Made by a program: the position numbers and the translations under genes. This document shows, one piece after another, positions 63,736 through 64,000 of a stretch of 64,000 nt of DNA. Source of the stretch: Nakaseomyces glabratus (lineage: Eukaryota; Ascomycota; Saccharomycetes; Saccharomycetales; Saccharomycetaceae); NCBI RefSeq assembly GCF_010111755.1, contig NC_088963.1, positions 1 through 64,000 of the forward strand, given 5' to 3'. How positions within the stretch are numbered: position 1 is the stretch's first letter; every line of letters begins with the position of its first letter. Under the pieces are notes generated by a model. The model saw only the letters and a list, made by a program, of their open reading frames with translations. It ran no database searches and was not told the DNA's origin.

Positions 63736-64000
63736 ATGAAGTGTGGGAATCTGATAATTGTGGCCGATGGAGTTATAGATGACAAAGATATAATAAATCT
63801 AGCATGCGATGAGGTGCTCGATACAGATGATGATCTCATACACAATGATGCTCTCGATTGGCGGAATATTATATTAAATCTCAGTTTCCGCTGTTATAGT
63901 GTAAATGATGAAGACTACCTATTAGCAGAGAAGTCTAATCTAGTTATTAGTCGTTATTTCTCTAGAGCATCTAGAGATAAAATACTGGAGATTACCAGTT
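63736..64000 (+). CDS. TTI2: Partial gene running off the window, probably TTI2
   Basis: An ATG at 63736, directly after an in-frame stop, opens 88 codons to the window edge. The start reads MKCGNLIIVADGVIDDKDI, with an acidic stretch (DTDDDLIHNDALDW) and a basic later part (SRYFSRASRDK). S. cerevisiae has YJR136C (TTI2), on the same strand, at this place next to MET5. Tti2 is a subunit of the TTT chaperone complex (Tel2-Tti1-Tti2), which stabilises PIKK kinases such as Tor and Mec1. The name rests on gene order; I do not recognise the residues. Confidence 0.6.
   Translation, partial: MKCGNLIIVADGVIDDKDIINLACDEVLDTDDDLIHNDALDWRNIILNLSFRCYSVNDEDYLLAEKSNLVISRYFSRASRDKILEITS

Overview
This window is the end of a yeast chromosome, read inward from the telomere. 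Bases 1-774 are a C-rich telomere array of the 16-bp unit acagcacccagacccc, whose G strand (ggggtctgggtgctgt) is the unit known from Candida (Nakaseomyces) glabrata. The two long cell-wall genes fit this: one carries a SHITT-type megasatellite and the other is an EPA-family PA14 adhesin, both hallmarks of C. glabrata and its close relatives. I call the species C. glabrata or a near sister; the sequence alone does not separate them.

The first 31.8 kb is subtelomeric: AT-rich and gene-poor. It holds the telomere, a degenerate telomere-proximal repeat, a cluster of CCCTAA motifs (Tbf1-like), and a 19-bp motif present three times. It also holds an adhesin-like wall protein (4316-9058) and an EPA adhesin (21440-24202), both transcribed toward the telomere. 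Between and beyond these genes are about 12.4 kb and 7.6 kb without an intact gene. In them I see a solo-LTR-like element (16099-16466) and, on the minus strand, probable gene relics (13714-14818 and, weaker, 17065-17519).

From 31.8 kb inward the window becomes a normal gene-dense arm. Order and strand match the right arm of S. cerevisiae chromosome X (YJR148W back to YJR136C): BAT2, MGM101, PMT4, the YJR142W Nudix gene, IPA1, HIR3, HOM6, IML1, MET5 and the start of a gene that should be TTI2. S. cerevisiae RPS4A and HMS2, which lie between BAT2 and MGM101, are absent. A SAM3/MMP1-type sulfonium permease sits at the border between arm and subtelomere.

Amino-acid and sulfur metabolism is a shared theme: BAT2 (branched-chain amino acids), HOM6 (threonine/methionine precursor), MET5 (sulfite reduction) and the permease (S-adenosylmethionine or S-methylmethionine uptake). 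MET5 has four CACGTG and one AAACTGTGG site upstream, and the permease has two AAACTGTGG sites, so both may answer to Met4 with Cbf1 or Met31/32. IML1 (SEACIT, a TORC1 inhibitor) senses amino-acid state. I found no tRNA, rRNA, CRISPR array or centromere.
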